Positions 1 to 10,554 of a DNA stretch of 64,000 bases are shown one piece after another; position 1 is the stretch's first letter; the number at the start of each line of letters is the position of its first letter. Both the position numbers and the translations under genes were made by a program. The notes beneath the pieces were generated by a model that was not told the origin of the DNA, made no database searches, and saw only the letters and a program-made list of their open reading frames with translations. This DNA is from Platanthera guangdongensis (Eukaryota; Streptophyta; Magnoliopsida; Asparagales; Orchidaceae). The stretch spans positions 111,619,314 to 111,683,313 of the forward strand of contig CM077160.1 of NCBI GenBank assembly GCA_039583875.1, read 5' to 3'.

Positions 1-1
1 T

Positions 2-2648
2 CTCAAATGTGATGCATGTTAGCTTGGCAAGCATCACCGCTACTCCTTCCCACCAACGCAAAGCTGCGGCTCTTCCCGTCCATTTGATCTCGTTCACTCT
101 GACATATGGGGTCCTGCTCCTACCCTCACCATCGGTCGGGGTAGTTCATATTTTGTCACATTTATTGATGACTTCTCTAACTGTATGTAGGTGTATCTTT
201 TAAAGGATCGCTCCGAACTATTCTCTGTCTGGACATCATTTTATTATATGATTAAGACTCAGTTTGATACCTCTATTAAACTCCTTCATTCTGACAATGC
301 TAAGGAATATCTTAGCCATGATTTCTCCTCTTTCTGTATGCAATATGGTGTTATTCATCAAACTAGTTGTGTCTACACCTCACAACAAAATGGGGGTGGC
401 GGAACGCAAAACCCATCATCTCCTCGATGTCGCTCGCACTCTACTGACCCACATGCACGTTCCTCGCTCATATTGGGGCTATATTGTCCTCCTCTCCTTC
501 TATGTCATCAGTCGCATTCCCTCCACAGTTCTCAACGGTACCACCCCATTCTCCACTTTTTATCTGAACCAGAATTTGTTTCCTCTTACTCTGCGCATCT
601 TTGGGTGCACCGTCTTTGTGCACTCTCCCGCTGCCACCCGTGACAAACTCTCACCACGAGCCACTAAATGTGTCTTTCTGGGGTACTCTACCACTCAGAA
701 AGGTTATTGTTGCTTTGACCCTGTTACCCGCAAGCAGTTCGTCTCTACGGATGTCTTCTTCTTTGAAAATGCATCTTACTTCTCTCTTGTTTCCTCCTCT
801 GCTCCTTATGATCCTACTTCTCATATCAACTCATCTGTTCCCTCCACACCTACTGACGTTCCGCCACCTCCAACATCTCCACCATCTCCTCTGACATGTC
901 CACCCCCCGCGATATCTCCCACCTCTCTGCTGTCGTCTCTCTCTACTGTCAGGCCAGCTCTCTCCACCATGGATGCTCCGGATACTGAGGAACCCGCTGA
1001 CCTGGATCTCCCCATTGCTCTTCATAAAGGGGTTCGGGCATGTACCCAACACCCGCTTGCTGCTGTTGTTTCATATGATTGTCTTACCCCTTCTCGAAGA
1101 GCTTTTGCACTGGCTATCTCGGCCACTCCCCCCCCCCCCCCCCGTTCCTACCAGGAGGCCCTTACTATTAATCATTGAAAGGCTTCCATGAATGAGGAGA
1201 TTTCTACTCTCACTGAACGGGATACATGGACTCTTTAACCTCCTCCCTTCGGCACAAATATCGTTGGCTGTCGTTGGGTCTTTATTGTCAAATTCCATCC
1301 TGAAGGTAGTGTGGATCGCTACAAGGCCCGCCTAGTGGTCAAAGGCTTCACTCAGACCTATGGTGTTGATTACTTCGACACCTTCTCTCCTATTGCTCGT
1401 CTTAGCACCATTCGGGTCCTTCTCTCTGTCGCTGTCAACAATGATTGGCCCATTTCGTAGCTGGATGTTAAGAATACTTTTCTATACGGTGATCTGCAGG
1501 AAGATGTTTACATGGAGCAACCTCCTGGGTATGTTTCTCAGGGGGATACACGAGTATGCCGGCTAAAGAAGGCTATCTATGACCTTAAGCAGAGCCCTCG
1601 TGCCTGGTTTGACAAGTTTAGCGACATTGTTGCAGCCATTGGTTTTGCAAGAAGTTCAGCCGATCACTCCTTGTTCATTCGAAAAACCGCCTCTGGTGTG
1701 GTAGTTCTTGCGGTTTATGTTGATGACATTCTTTTTACTGGTGATGACCAGGATGGGATAACTCTGAAAAAGAAACACCTCCGTCAACACCTGGTCACAA
1801 AGGATATGGGCTCCCCGAAATACTTTCTGGGGATTGAAATCTCTAGGAAGCACAACTCCATGGTCCTTTCCCAACGGAAGTATGCTTTTGATCTTCTAAA
1901 GGAGGCAGGATTGACTGGTGCTAAACCTGCCCGTTGTCCCATGGCTGCTGGAGAAGACAAAACTTGGATAGATGACTCTCCTCTTCTTTCCGATCTTACG
2001 AGGTACCGGCGTCTGGTTGGCAAACTCATTTATCTCACGGTAACCAGACCTGACATCTCTTATGCTATTGGCAAGGTGAGTCAGTTCATGCAAACTCCTA
2101 TGGAGTGTCATCTACAATCTGCCCTGAGGATATTGAAGAATATTAAAGCAGCACTAGGGAAAGGACTCCTTTTTCAGAAGAACGGTCACTTAAGGGTTGA
2201 AGCATACTTAGATTCGAGCTATGCTGATGACAAAGGTGACCGCAAGTCAACATCAGGTTTCTGCACTTTTGTTGGAGGCAATCTTGTGAGTTGGAAGAGC
2301 AAGAAACAGTCTGTGTTCTTCAGGTCTAGTGCAGAAGTGGAATATCGCAGTATGACGTTGACCATGTGTGAGTTGAAATGGTTACAGACTCTCATGCTTG
2401 ACTTAGGAGAGGTCCACAACTATCCTCTTCCTATGTTCTGTGACAACAAGGCCACGATATACATCTCCAAAAATTCGATCTTTCATGAGAGAACAAAACA
2501 CATAGAAGTCGACTGTCATTTTATTCGGAAAGAGATCTTAAAGAAACATATTTGTACACCATTCGTCACTTCCAACAACGAGTTGGCGGACATTTTCAGC
2601 AAGTCGGCGTCCGCTTCCTTTTTCCACATTTCGACAAGCTGGGCATGA
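2..2648 (+). pseudogene. pol: Copia pol: integrase, RT, RNase H (broken)
   Basis: Copia polyprotein that would copy the element and insert it. The Cys pair of the integrase zinc finger is near position 10. The integrase catalytic acidic residues sit in contexts SDIWGP, HSDNAKEY and NGVAERK. The RT shows YVDDILF near 1720 and the conserved EQPPGY block near 1515. RNase H ends with TKHIEVDCHFIRKE and a decayed LADIF-K tail. Breaks: TAG stops near 26, 188 and 1459, TGA near 1177, and one extra G in the run near 392 that shifts frame within NGVAERK. An open stretch of 378 codons (1512-2648) remains from RT to the end. It is not functional as it stands. Confidence 0.9.
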
Positions 2649-2678
2649 TTGATATCTATGCTCCAGCTTGAGGGGGAG

Positions 2679-3090
2679 TGTTGAAGTGTGGAGGTCGGGC
2701 GGTCTGTTGCTGTTCAGAGACCGGGCGGTCTGGCGGTTTATCTAGCCGGCCTGTCTGTCGGGCTGTTGCTGTTTGGTGTTCCAGCGGTCTAGAGGCTTGT
2801 CTCAGATGACTTGGAGACCGGGCGGTCTAGCGGTATCCTGTTGCGGCTTGCTCTCTGTGGCGCTTATTCTCTCATCCTGTTGTTGTCGGGCGGTTAGCTG
2901 GCTTGTCTAACTGTACGACCTGTCTGGTTTGTCTTTTTGTAAAGCCACATATACTTGTAAATTTTTATTCCCATATTGTTTAATTGTAATCTCTCTCATC
3001 TCCTCCATTCTATAAAAGGGAGATTATACCATTGTAATTGATACCTTTTTGGATAATAAAAATTTTGTTACTCCAAATTTCCTATCTACT
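2679..3090 (+). repeat. 3' LTR of copia K
   Basis: It begins TGTTGAAG directly after a purine tract and the pol stop. A TATA box lies at 3011-3018. The U3 part holds the near-palindrome GACCGGGCGGTC twice (2719-2730 and 2816-2827) plus several degenerate GCGGTCT copies. The right border is approximate because no second LTR is present for comparison. Confidence 0.7.
3011..3018 (+). promoter_or_regulatory. TATA box of LTR K
   Basis: TATAAAAG, about 330 bp into the LTR, placed as expected for the LTR promoter, with a T-rich R/U5 stretch following. Confidence 0.6.
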
Positions 3091-3094
3091 TATT

Positions 3095-3651
3095 TTTGTT
3101 CGCTCATTCGAAATGACATACAGCAGCTTACCAGTGCCTACGGATCCGGGACTTATTCTGAGGTGGTAGAGGCTGCTCTGAAGGTGGAATCCATTGACAA
3201 TGCCAAGGTCAGAGGTCAGCAGATGAGGAAGGATAAGAGGAAGTCTGTTAAAGGTAAGGAATCACAGGAATACGGGACTATTGGGAAGAAAAGAGGCAAG
3301 GAATTGTGCAGTTATGTGGTCGGGCAGGCCACCTGTTCGAGAGATGTTACCAGAGACTGGGAGCTCGGAAGAAAAAGAAGGTGCACGCGATTCAGGGTGC
3401 TCCCAAAGAGAGATCAGTTTGTTCCAGTTGCAACAAGACGGGGCATGATACAGCCCATTGCTGGAAGGACAAGACTTGTTATCTTTGTGGGCGGAAGGGG
3501 CATGTAAAGACCCGTTGCCCGCAGGCTCAACACCCGTTGCAGCCAGTGCCACTTCAGGCCTTGTCGCCACCGCAGCTCTTGGACAAATGGAAGGGCAAGT
3601 TGAACGTGGTGTCCGCGGATGAAGCTCAGACGTCGACCCAAGTTATTTCAG
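3095..3651 (+). pseudogene. gag: Gypsy gag C-terminus with CCHC zinc knuckles
   Basis: The nucleocapsid part of gag, which packages RNA. Two intact CX2CX4HX4C knuckles are seen (beginning CSSCNKTGH and CYLCGRKGH, about 3420-3520). A third begins near 3306 but has lost its first Cys at a frame change. Upstream text (about 3100-3200) reads as the end of the retrotransposon gag domain. The N-terminal half of gag is absent. The reading frame changes near 3305. The coding text ends in VISG and resumes as KFKV at 3736, across an intron-like gap. Confidence 0.75.
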
Positions 3652-3735
3652 GTAAGATCCTAACCTAGTTTTATTTTCTAGGTATGATCTAAATGTCAAC
3701 GTTCTTTTCCCTTAGTCATATATTTAATCTTATAG
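3652..3735 (+). other. 84-nt intron-like insertion between gag and protease
   Basis: The segment starts GTAAGATCC and ends TTATAG, contains in-frame stops, and sits exactly where the gag-protease reading frame is interrupted. Removing it joins ...VISG to KFKVSNSWARVLFDSG without a frame change (phase 1), and that joined order matches the usual gag-to-protease spacing in gypsy elements. A CTAAC branch-like sequence lies near 3660. It may be a true retained intron or a chance non-coding insertion. Confidence 0.5.
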
Positions 3736-4435
3736 GAAAGTTTAAGGTAAGTAACAGCTGGGCGCGTGTCCTTTTTGATTCCGGTGCTACCTACTCGTTC
3801 GTGGCTAAATCTTTTGTTGAGCGTCACTGTTTGACCCTCAATCCTGTTGGCGACCCGTTCTATGTCAAGTTCCCCTCGGGTGATTCTGTAGTGTCAGATC
3901 AGGGAATTCAGGGTTGTCCAGTCCAGTTGAGAGATTTTCTCGCTGTTGCGGATCTAAAGATTATAGACTTGGAAGATTTTGATGTAATCCTGGGCATGGA
4001 TTGGCTATCAAAGTACGATGTAGTAATCCAGTGCAAGGTCAGGCGCTTGGACTTCAAGATGGATGACGGTCAATGCAGGAGTGTTTATGGTTATTCGCGC
4101 TAAGATTCTCTGATCATTTCCGCGGTAAGTGCTCGAAATCTTTTGAATTCATGATGCTTTGCTTGTTTGGTTTTAGTGTTGGCGACCGTTGTTAGTTTGC
4201 CGCTTGTGGAGGAGATTGCTGTAGTGTGCGAGTTTCCTGACGTGTTTCCTAATAATCTTCCTGGTCTTCCGCCTGAGAGAGATGTTGAGTTTGTCATAGA
4301 TTTAGAACCGGGTACCCATCCTATCGCTAAGGCTCCGTACCGTATGGCTCCGCGTGAGTTGGGAGAGCTGCGTACCTAATTAGACGAGCTGTTGCAGAAC
4401 GGTTTCATTAGGCCAAGTTCGTCACCGTGGTAATT
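3736..4435 (+). pseudogene. pol: Gypsy protease and first part of RT
   Basis: Retropepsin-type aspartic protease: catalytic DSGAT near 3777 and VILGMDWLSKYD near 3987. In the same frame, after TAA (about 4101) and TGA (about 4151) stops, the linker and RT start are clear: [18 protein letters not shown] and [12 protein letters not shown], with another stop near 4378. RT text ends at SSPW (about 4430) before the catalytic YxDD region. The protein cannot act as a polymerase. Confidence 0.85.
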
Positions 4436-6082
4436 TTCTTCTCATTTCTTGAGATTTCTCGTTAGGGTTTTTTTGGCCCTAACTTCTATTTCATCTACTC
4501 TTGTTCAGATTTGGGCTTCTCTCGTCTCCCTTAGTCCCGATCTGCGACGAGGTGTGATTTGGAGGCTTTCTCTGGTAAAGCCAAGGCAAGTGGCTCCTTT
4601 TCTCTCCTTTTCCTTAAGTTCTTATGGTAAGACTTTAATCTTATATTAATGTTCCTATTTCTTTTAGAGTATAAGATGTTAAAACTTTTTAAGCTTATGC
4701 TTAGGGTAAATTTTTTGACGTCGTTGAGTGTAGGATGCGTTGCGCTTAGTTTAGGTCAATTATAGGTCGTGTTCTTCAATTTAGTGTTGTAATACTTCGG
4801 TGTTGTGCCGATTTTTGAGATGGTGACATTGGGGGTATGAGTGTTGGTTGTGGTTAGCATACCACCCAACCGGGAGGCCCCTTCTTTCTGTGGATCATCA
4901 CAGTGGGGGTATGCTTAGTTTCTCCTTTCCTGGATTGTTGGGTTCTGGTTGGCTCGGTTTGGCCATGTTTGTGGACCACAGTACCGATTGTGAGATAGTT
5001 GAGGATCCGGAGTTGGGCTTAGGGTGCTTGAGGTCGTCGCCCTCTCCGGCCTGCAACGCAGTCATACCACGTGTTGATGATCCACCCTCTTCCGAGCCGT
5101 ATTGTGCTCAGTTGTTTTCTTGTGGTTTATGCCACAGTTTGCTAAATTTTGCTGATTATGCCCAGACTTGTTCAACTTCGCACTTGGTGCATTCTTTTTA
5201 ATTTATAGGTTATTATATTGGATAACCTTTCTCTACTTATACTATTTGGCTAATTGTTGCTGTTTTTTTTTTCATTCTTCCTCCTTGGGTTGGGTTTGGT
5301 ACACCCTCCTTTGTTTGTCTTACTCTCTTGCTTACCTATTCTTTTGCCACTTGTTTTTTTTTTTGCTTGCTGGGGTGTTCTTCTCTTGAATGCCTCAGGT
5401 TCAGGGTTGTAGCCGGTGGTGCGGCTGAGTAGTTTTGTTGTTGGGTTTGCTGAGGATGCCTCGAGATTGTGAGGTAGCTTTTGTTCTTTTATAGTATGCT
5501 TCAGACTTAAGAACTTTTAGTGGGTTCGTGTCAAGTGTTTGACGCCCACTGATTGTTTAATGTCGTTCTTGGATATTTGGCTGGTTGCTAGTATCTACTT
5601 TTGTGTTAGCAGTTCTTGCTCTCTGGGAAGGATTTATGCTAGGATGCTTATAGGTATTTTCAACTATAAAACCAACTATTATTACTATATCATGCACATC
5701 ATGTTTAAAAACTCTAAATCACAATATTTAAATATCGTACAAACTACTTCGATAGCATTACTATAAATTTAGTGTAATGCATGCCTTGAGTTTTTTTGGG
5801 AATGCTAGACTCATGTAGGATGTCTAACCTGTTTACTATAATATTTTCCGCTGCGCTTAACTACTTTTCTTCTGGTGGACTCGTGAGCCACTAAGCCGAG
5901 GGATACAGCTAATTGTCTAACTTAAAATAAACTTCTTCAATATAATATTTAAATCATATTTTTAGTATTGAGTCAGATTGTTGTCTGAGTGTCTGCAGTT
6001 ATCCCCTGCTGACGTGGCGTCATGATGCGCATTTTCCTTACTCTGATATTTCATCGTTGTGGCAAAAATGCGGGTTGTGACA
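4436..6082 (+). repeat. LTR-like non-coding region of gypsy L
   Basis: No coding capacity. Stretches at about 5160-5560 and 5860-6082 match, in reverse complement, the region 48345-49333 (F). Examples are the GAATGCCTCAGGTTCAGG block, TGGGTTCGTGTCA followed by CGCCCACTG, AGCCGAGGGATAC, CAGTTATCCCCTG and the end GCGGGTTGTGACA. The left border of the LTR is uncertain; 4440-4860 may be untranslated leader or another fragment. Confidence 0.7.
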
Positions 6083-6123
6083 CCCCCCCTCTAGAGTAAA
6101 TCAGGTCTAACCCTCACTTTCAC
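6083..6123 (+). repeat. 3' terminal piece of the 5' LTR of M
   Basis: The C-run, CTCTAGAGTA and the closing AACCCTCACTTTCA correspond to the LTR terminus shared by elements H and I on the other strand. The primer binding site expected after it is not recognisable. Confidence 0.65.
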
Positions 6124-6185
6124 TACATATTATTGATACATTTTATGCACCATTTAGAAGTGGTGCAGGATATATTAAGGATAAT

Positions 6186-6645
6186 ATGATCAATAAAAAA
6201 CCTGAGCCTAAGGATAAAGCCCCAATGGGTCCAACTAAGCAACCAACCAAGCATCTGACTTCTAATAGATGTAAGGGATCATGTGTTCCTAGATACATGA
6301 GTTCTAAGTGCACCACCAGCATGGTCAATAAAGAGCCATGCTGGAATGGACAAAAATCTAATGGTTATAAGGCCCACAGACCACCACAAGGAGTGATCAA
6401 TTCAAGGAGCTAAGGAATTCTTGGATTTGGTCCCAGTGCACAACACTTAAACCTAAAAGGTAAGGGTATCAATGTTGCACCACTACCATGGAATCTGAAT
6501 GTTAACTCTAAGTTGCCCATAAGTACAACTTCAAAGGTGCATCCTAAGAGAAGATATAACATATTTGAATGTTTGTGTTGTGGGAAGGTTGGACATTTTG
6601 CCCTAGATTGTTGGTACAATCCAACAACACCATCATTTAAGTCAT
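6186..6645 (+). pseudogene. gag: SIRE-type copia gag, zinc-knuckle part
   Basis: A single CCHC knuckle, CLCCGKVGHFALDC, lies near 6570 at the end of a basic, Asn/Lys/Pro-rich stretch, as in the nucleocapsid part of copia gag. One TAA interrupts the frame near 6411 and the N-terminal capsid domain is missing or unrecognisable. The text ends at a stop near 6645, about 100 bases before the pol domains. Confidence 0.65.
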
Positions 6646-6749
6646 AGACTCATCTGTTCAGAAAGCTTGTTCTGCTTCACAGAGCTAAATCTAATAGGAA
6701 TCAAGGCCCCAAAACTATTTTGGTGCCTATGATTAATTAATTTTGTGAT

Positions 6750-9700
6750 TACAGGTGGATCCAAGTACCATAGAAAGGCCAATATGGTACTTGTACAGTG
6801 GCTGTTCCAGGCACATAATTGGAACAAGAAGTATGCTAAGGGACTATACTTCAGTAAAGAATGGATCAAAAGTAATCTTTGGAGGTTCAGAAAAAAGGAC
6901 TCACGAAAGGGATATGGTAACATTTATAATGGTCTTGTGACTATCACAAAAGTGGCTTATGTGGAAGGATTGAACCATAATCTGATAATCATAAGTCAGC
7001 TTTGTGATATAGGTGTTGAAATCATATTCCACAATAATAAGTGTCTGATAAGGAATGCAAGTGATCGAGAAATCATCTTGTCAGACACTAGGAGTGGCAA
7101 CATTTATTGTCTAAATTTCTTAAGTATAAAAGAGAATTCATATATATACCTAGTAGCAAGTGAGAAAGACTCTTTGTGTGTGCAATGGCACAAGATGCTA
7201 GCTCACTTAAATTTTAAAGCTATGAGCAAGTTGTTTTCTATGGACTTAGTTAGAAATGGACCCCAGCTAAAATGCTCCAAATAAGGCATGTGTTCAGCAT
7301 GTCAAAGATACAAACAGACAAAAGTCTCCTTTAAGAGCATACAGTCTAAAGACAATGAAAGGTGTATGTACTTACTTCATATTGACCTATTTGGCCCTAT
7401 GCAAATTCTTAGTTTAGGTAGGAAGTCTTACACCTATGTGATTGTAGATGATCACTTTAGATTTGCTTAGGTATTCTTCATAAGGAGAAAGTCTGAAACT
7501 CTGGACATTCTTGCAGATTTTGTCAAACAAATTCAAAATGAAAAGAGTTGTTCTGTGGTCAAATTCAGAAGTGACCATGACACAGAATTTCAATCTGAAA
7601 GAATGACAAATTTCTATAAAGAACTAGGGATTCTTCAGGAATTCTCCTCACCTAGAACTCCCCAGCAAAATGGGGTTACTGAGAGGAAAAATAGAAATCT
7701 CATTGAGGCTTTTAAAACTATGCTAAGTGACACATATCTCCCAGAATATTTCTGGGCAGAGGATATAAACACTTCTTGTTATGTTCAGAATAGGGCCTTG
7801 ATCAACAAAAGTAACAACAAGACTCCCTATGAACTAATGAAAGGCAGAAAACCAAGTCTGTCATATTTCAAGATCTTTGGGAGTAAGTGCTATGTCTTAG
7901 ACAATGGGAAGACTTATCTAACTAAGTTTTTAGAGAAGTCCTATGAAGTTATTTTTGTAGTCTATATTAATCATAGCAAGGCATATAAGATCTACAACTT
8001 GAAACATCAAGTAATAGAAGAATCAATTAATGTTATTTTTGATGAAACTTTTGTTATATATGATAAACTATCTAACAATTCTAGTCTAAGAGATGTTGAC
8101 TCTAAGATGAAAAAATTAAATATAGGAGATTCATCTTATACAGAATTAGAGGCTAGAAACAATGTTGTAGTTCCTATAGAAGACACAGTCAATGCCCAAG
8201 GGGAGGAAGAGATTCATCCTCCTAAACCTTAAGAACAAGGTGATTGTAGGAATTTGCCTGTAGCTATTAGACACCTTAGAGATCATCCTATTTAACAAAT
8301 AATAGGTGATGTCAGGCTAGGAGTGACCATTTTTTAGTAGACATCATAATGAGATTCTATTATCTATCTTTCTCTCTCAGATGGAACCTAAGAAGTATGA
8401 AGAAGTCAATTCAGATGTCAACTGGACTATGGAAATGCAAGAATAGCTTAATCAATTTGAGAGATGTAAGTTCTAGAGTCTAGTTCCTAGACCTAAAAAT
8501 CACAATATCATAGGAACTAAGTGGATATATAGGAATAAATTAGATGAAAATGGAGTCATAGTTAAAAACAAGGCAAGACTTGTGGCTAAGGGGTATAGAG
8601 AAGAGGAAGGAATAAACTTTGACCAAACCTTTGCACCTGTAGCTAGACTAGAAGCCATTAGATTATTTTAGCACATGCAGCTTACAATGGTTATAAAGTC
8701 TACCAGATGGATGTTAAATCTGCATTCATAAATAGCACATTGAAGGAAGAGGTATATGTAGAACAGCCACCAGGTTTTGTAAATCCTAAACTTAGCTCTC
8801 ATGTCTTCAGATTACATAAAGCATTGTATGGGTTAAAACAGACACCTAGAGCCTGGCATGAGACCCTGTCTACCTTTCTCATAGAAAACAAATTCTCTAG
8901 GGAGAAGATAGATAAGACATTATTCCTAAGGGACATCAAAGGTTCAAGCATCCTAGTCCAAATTTATGTAGATGACATCATTTTTGGTTCTACTAATGAG
9001 CTGTTATGTAGAAAATTTACCAAGCTTATGCAAGGTAAGTTTGAAATGAGCAGTATGGGCGAGTTGAAGTTCTTCTTGGGATTCCAAGTTAGACAATCTG
9101 AAGATGGTATATCCATCTCTCAGTCTAAGTTCACAAAGGATTTGATTAAGAAGTATGGTATGGAAAATTCTTCTACCATAAGAACCCCAATGGGTTCCTC
9201 AGTATCACTGTACAAGGATGAATCTGGGAAATCAGTGGATGAATCCTTGTATAAATCAGTGGATCACTCCTTTACTTGACAGCTAGTAGACCAAATATCA
9301 TGTTTTCAACATGTGTCTGTGTTAGGTATCAAGCATGCCCTAAAGACTCTCATTATACATCTGCTAAAAGAATACTGAGATATCTAAAGGGCACACACAA
9401 TCTTGGGCTTTGGTATCCTAGGAATGGTGATTTTGACCTAACTAGATACACAGATGCAGATTTTACAAGATGTAAAGAGGACAGAAAGAGTACATTAGGA
9501 ACTTGTCAATTTCTGGGGAGAAGACAAATCAGCTGGAGCAGCAAGAAGCAAACAAGTGTAGTTATTTCAACAGCTGAGCAAGAGTATATATCAGCTAGGA
9601 GCTGCTGTGCACAGTTACTAAGGATTCAGCATCAACTCCTGAACTGCAGTGTACAGCTAAGTAAATCTATTATGTATTGTGATTCTACTAGTGCAATCTC

Positions 9701-9893
9701 AATTATTAATAATCATGTTTCTCACAGTAGAACCAAACACATAGAAATCAGGTATCACTTTCTTAGAGAACATGTTGAAAAAGGCAATATCTGTTTACAT
9801 TACACTCCAACAGAAAATCAAATTGTTGTCATATTCACAAAACCCTTAGATGAAAACAAGTTCAATTTCTTCAAGATTGATGTAGGAATGTAA
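6750..9893 (+). pseudogene. pol: SIRE-type copia pol: integrase, RT, RNase H
   Basis: The pre-integrase motif WYLYSGCSRH occurs near 6788 (one frame) and the HHCC finger near 7190-7300 (WHKMLAHLN and CSAC). The integrase core acidic residues are in HIDLFGP, SDHDTEF (usual Gly replaced by Asp) and NGVTERKN. RT has YVDDIIFGS near 8968. RNase H has KEDRKSTLGTC and TKHIEIRYHF. Breaks are several: a frame change near 6890, stops near 7283 and 7470, multiple stops between 8230 and 8670, a frame slip near 8675, and a small deletion near 9265 that splits RT from RNase H. Domain order and the long 3' tail fit SIRE copia. Confidence 0.9.
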
Positions 9894-10099
9894 ACATAGA
9901 GTAAATCTTATTATGGTACACAAAAATTCAGGTTCAGTAAAATCATTTACATTGGTACCTAAAATTAAAAAAATCCATGTTCAACTTGTATAAGTTATGT
10001 AACAAAGTCTACCTACCTAAATAAACAAGTAAGACATATAAAAAAAGGTCAAATGTCATTAGTTAAACAATTAAAAAATTTTGCCTAAGTTCATAAGGA

Positions 10100-10545
10100 A
10101 GTGTCAAGACACCAGAGAATGTGTCAAGACATCTAAGAATGTGTCGAGACACTAAGGAATGTGTCAAAAGACAATATACTTGTGTCGACTTGAGTCGACA
10201 CATCTCGACAGACTAGTTTTCATGTCTCGACACATTTGTATCGACTTGAGTCGACACATCTCGACAGACTAGTTTTCCTGTGTCGACACAAGGTAATTTC
10301 CTAAAACTTGGAACAGACTAAATATATATATTTACAGAATAGTTTTCCTGAGACATTATACTTGTGTCGACTTGAGTCGACGCATCTCGACAGACTAGTT
10401 TTCATGTGTCGACACACTTGTGTCGACTTGAGTCGACACATCTCGACAGACTAGTTTTCATGTGTCGGCACACTTGTGTCGACTTGAGTCGACACATCTC
10501 GACAGACTAGTTTTACTGTGTCGACACTAGGTCATTTCCTAAAAC
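10100..10545 (+). repeat. Palindrome array with GTGTCGACAC cores and about 58-bp direct repeats
   Basis: A unit carrying TTGTGTCGACTTGAGTCGAC, then ACATCTCGACAGACTAG and a GTGTCGACAC palindrome, recurs at least four times. Degenerate TGTCAAGACA forms precede it. The array follows the RNase H stop by about 200 bp, the same relative position as the array ahead of the envelope-like ORF in element D. Confidence 0.85.
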
Positions 10546-10554
10546 TTGGAATAG

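Larger units (their letters stand above)
1..3090 (+). mobile_element. Decayed Ty1/copia retrotransposon K, 5'-truncated
   Basis: The left window edge cuts the element inside integrase. Integrase, reverse transcriptase and RNase H follow in copia order, then a G-rich polypurine tract (about 2669-2678) and a 3' LTR starting TGTTGAAG at 2679. The gag region lies outside the window. The LTR right end is not sharply defined; gypsy gag coding begins near 3095, so L and K abut there. Confidence 0.85.
3095..6082 (+). mobile_element. Truncated Ty3/gypsy element L with its LTR
   Basis: The 3' part of gag, protease and the first part of RT are followed by an LTR-like region ending GCGGGTTGTGACA at 6082. 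Most of RT, all of RNase H and integrase are missing: coding stops near 4435 and non-coding DNA matching element F begins. The domain order and the VILGMDWL protease motif are typical of Ty3/gypsy elements such as the Tekay/Del group. The lineage call is tentative. Confidence 0.75.
6083..10550 (+). mobile_element. SIRE-type Ty1/copia element M (gag-pol remnant)
   Basis: The first 40 bases (6083-6123) match the 3' end of the SIRE LTRs seen at 38189 and 37361 in reverse complement. Gag and pol follow in order, then a palindrome array. No envelope-like ORF is found before the sequence changes character near 10555. Gypsy L appears to have been inserted into, or recombined with, the 5' LTR of M close to its 3' end. 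Confidence 0.75.

Noticed and set aside
4124..4178. A second intron (GTAAGT...TTTTAG) in gypsy L
   Set aside because: The segment translates in frame as VSARNLLNS.CFACL, which fits the usual linker between gypsy protease and RT, so it is coding despite the splice-like ends.
4900..5760. Short open frames with Cys/Phe/Tyr-rich hydrophobic text
   Set aside because: T-rich LTR sequence of gypsy L; its counterpart in F is non-coding.
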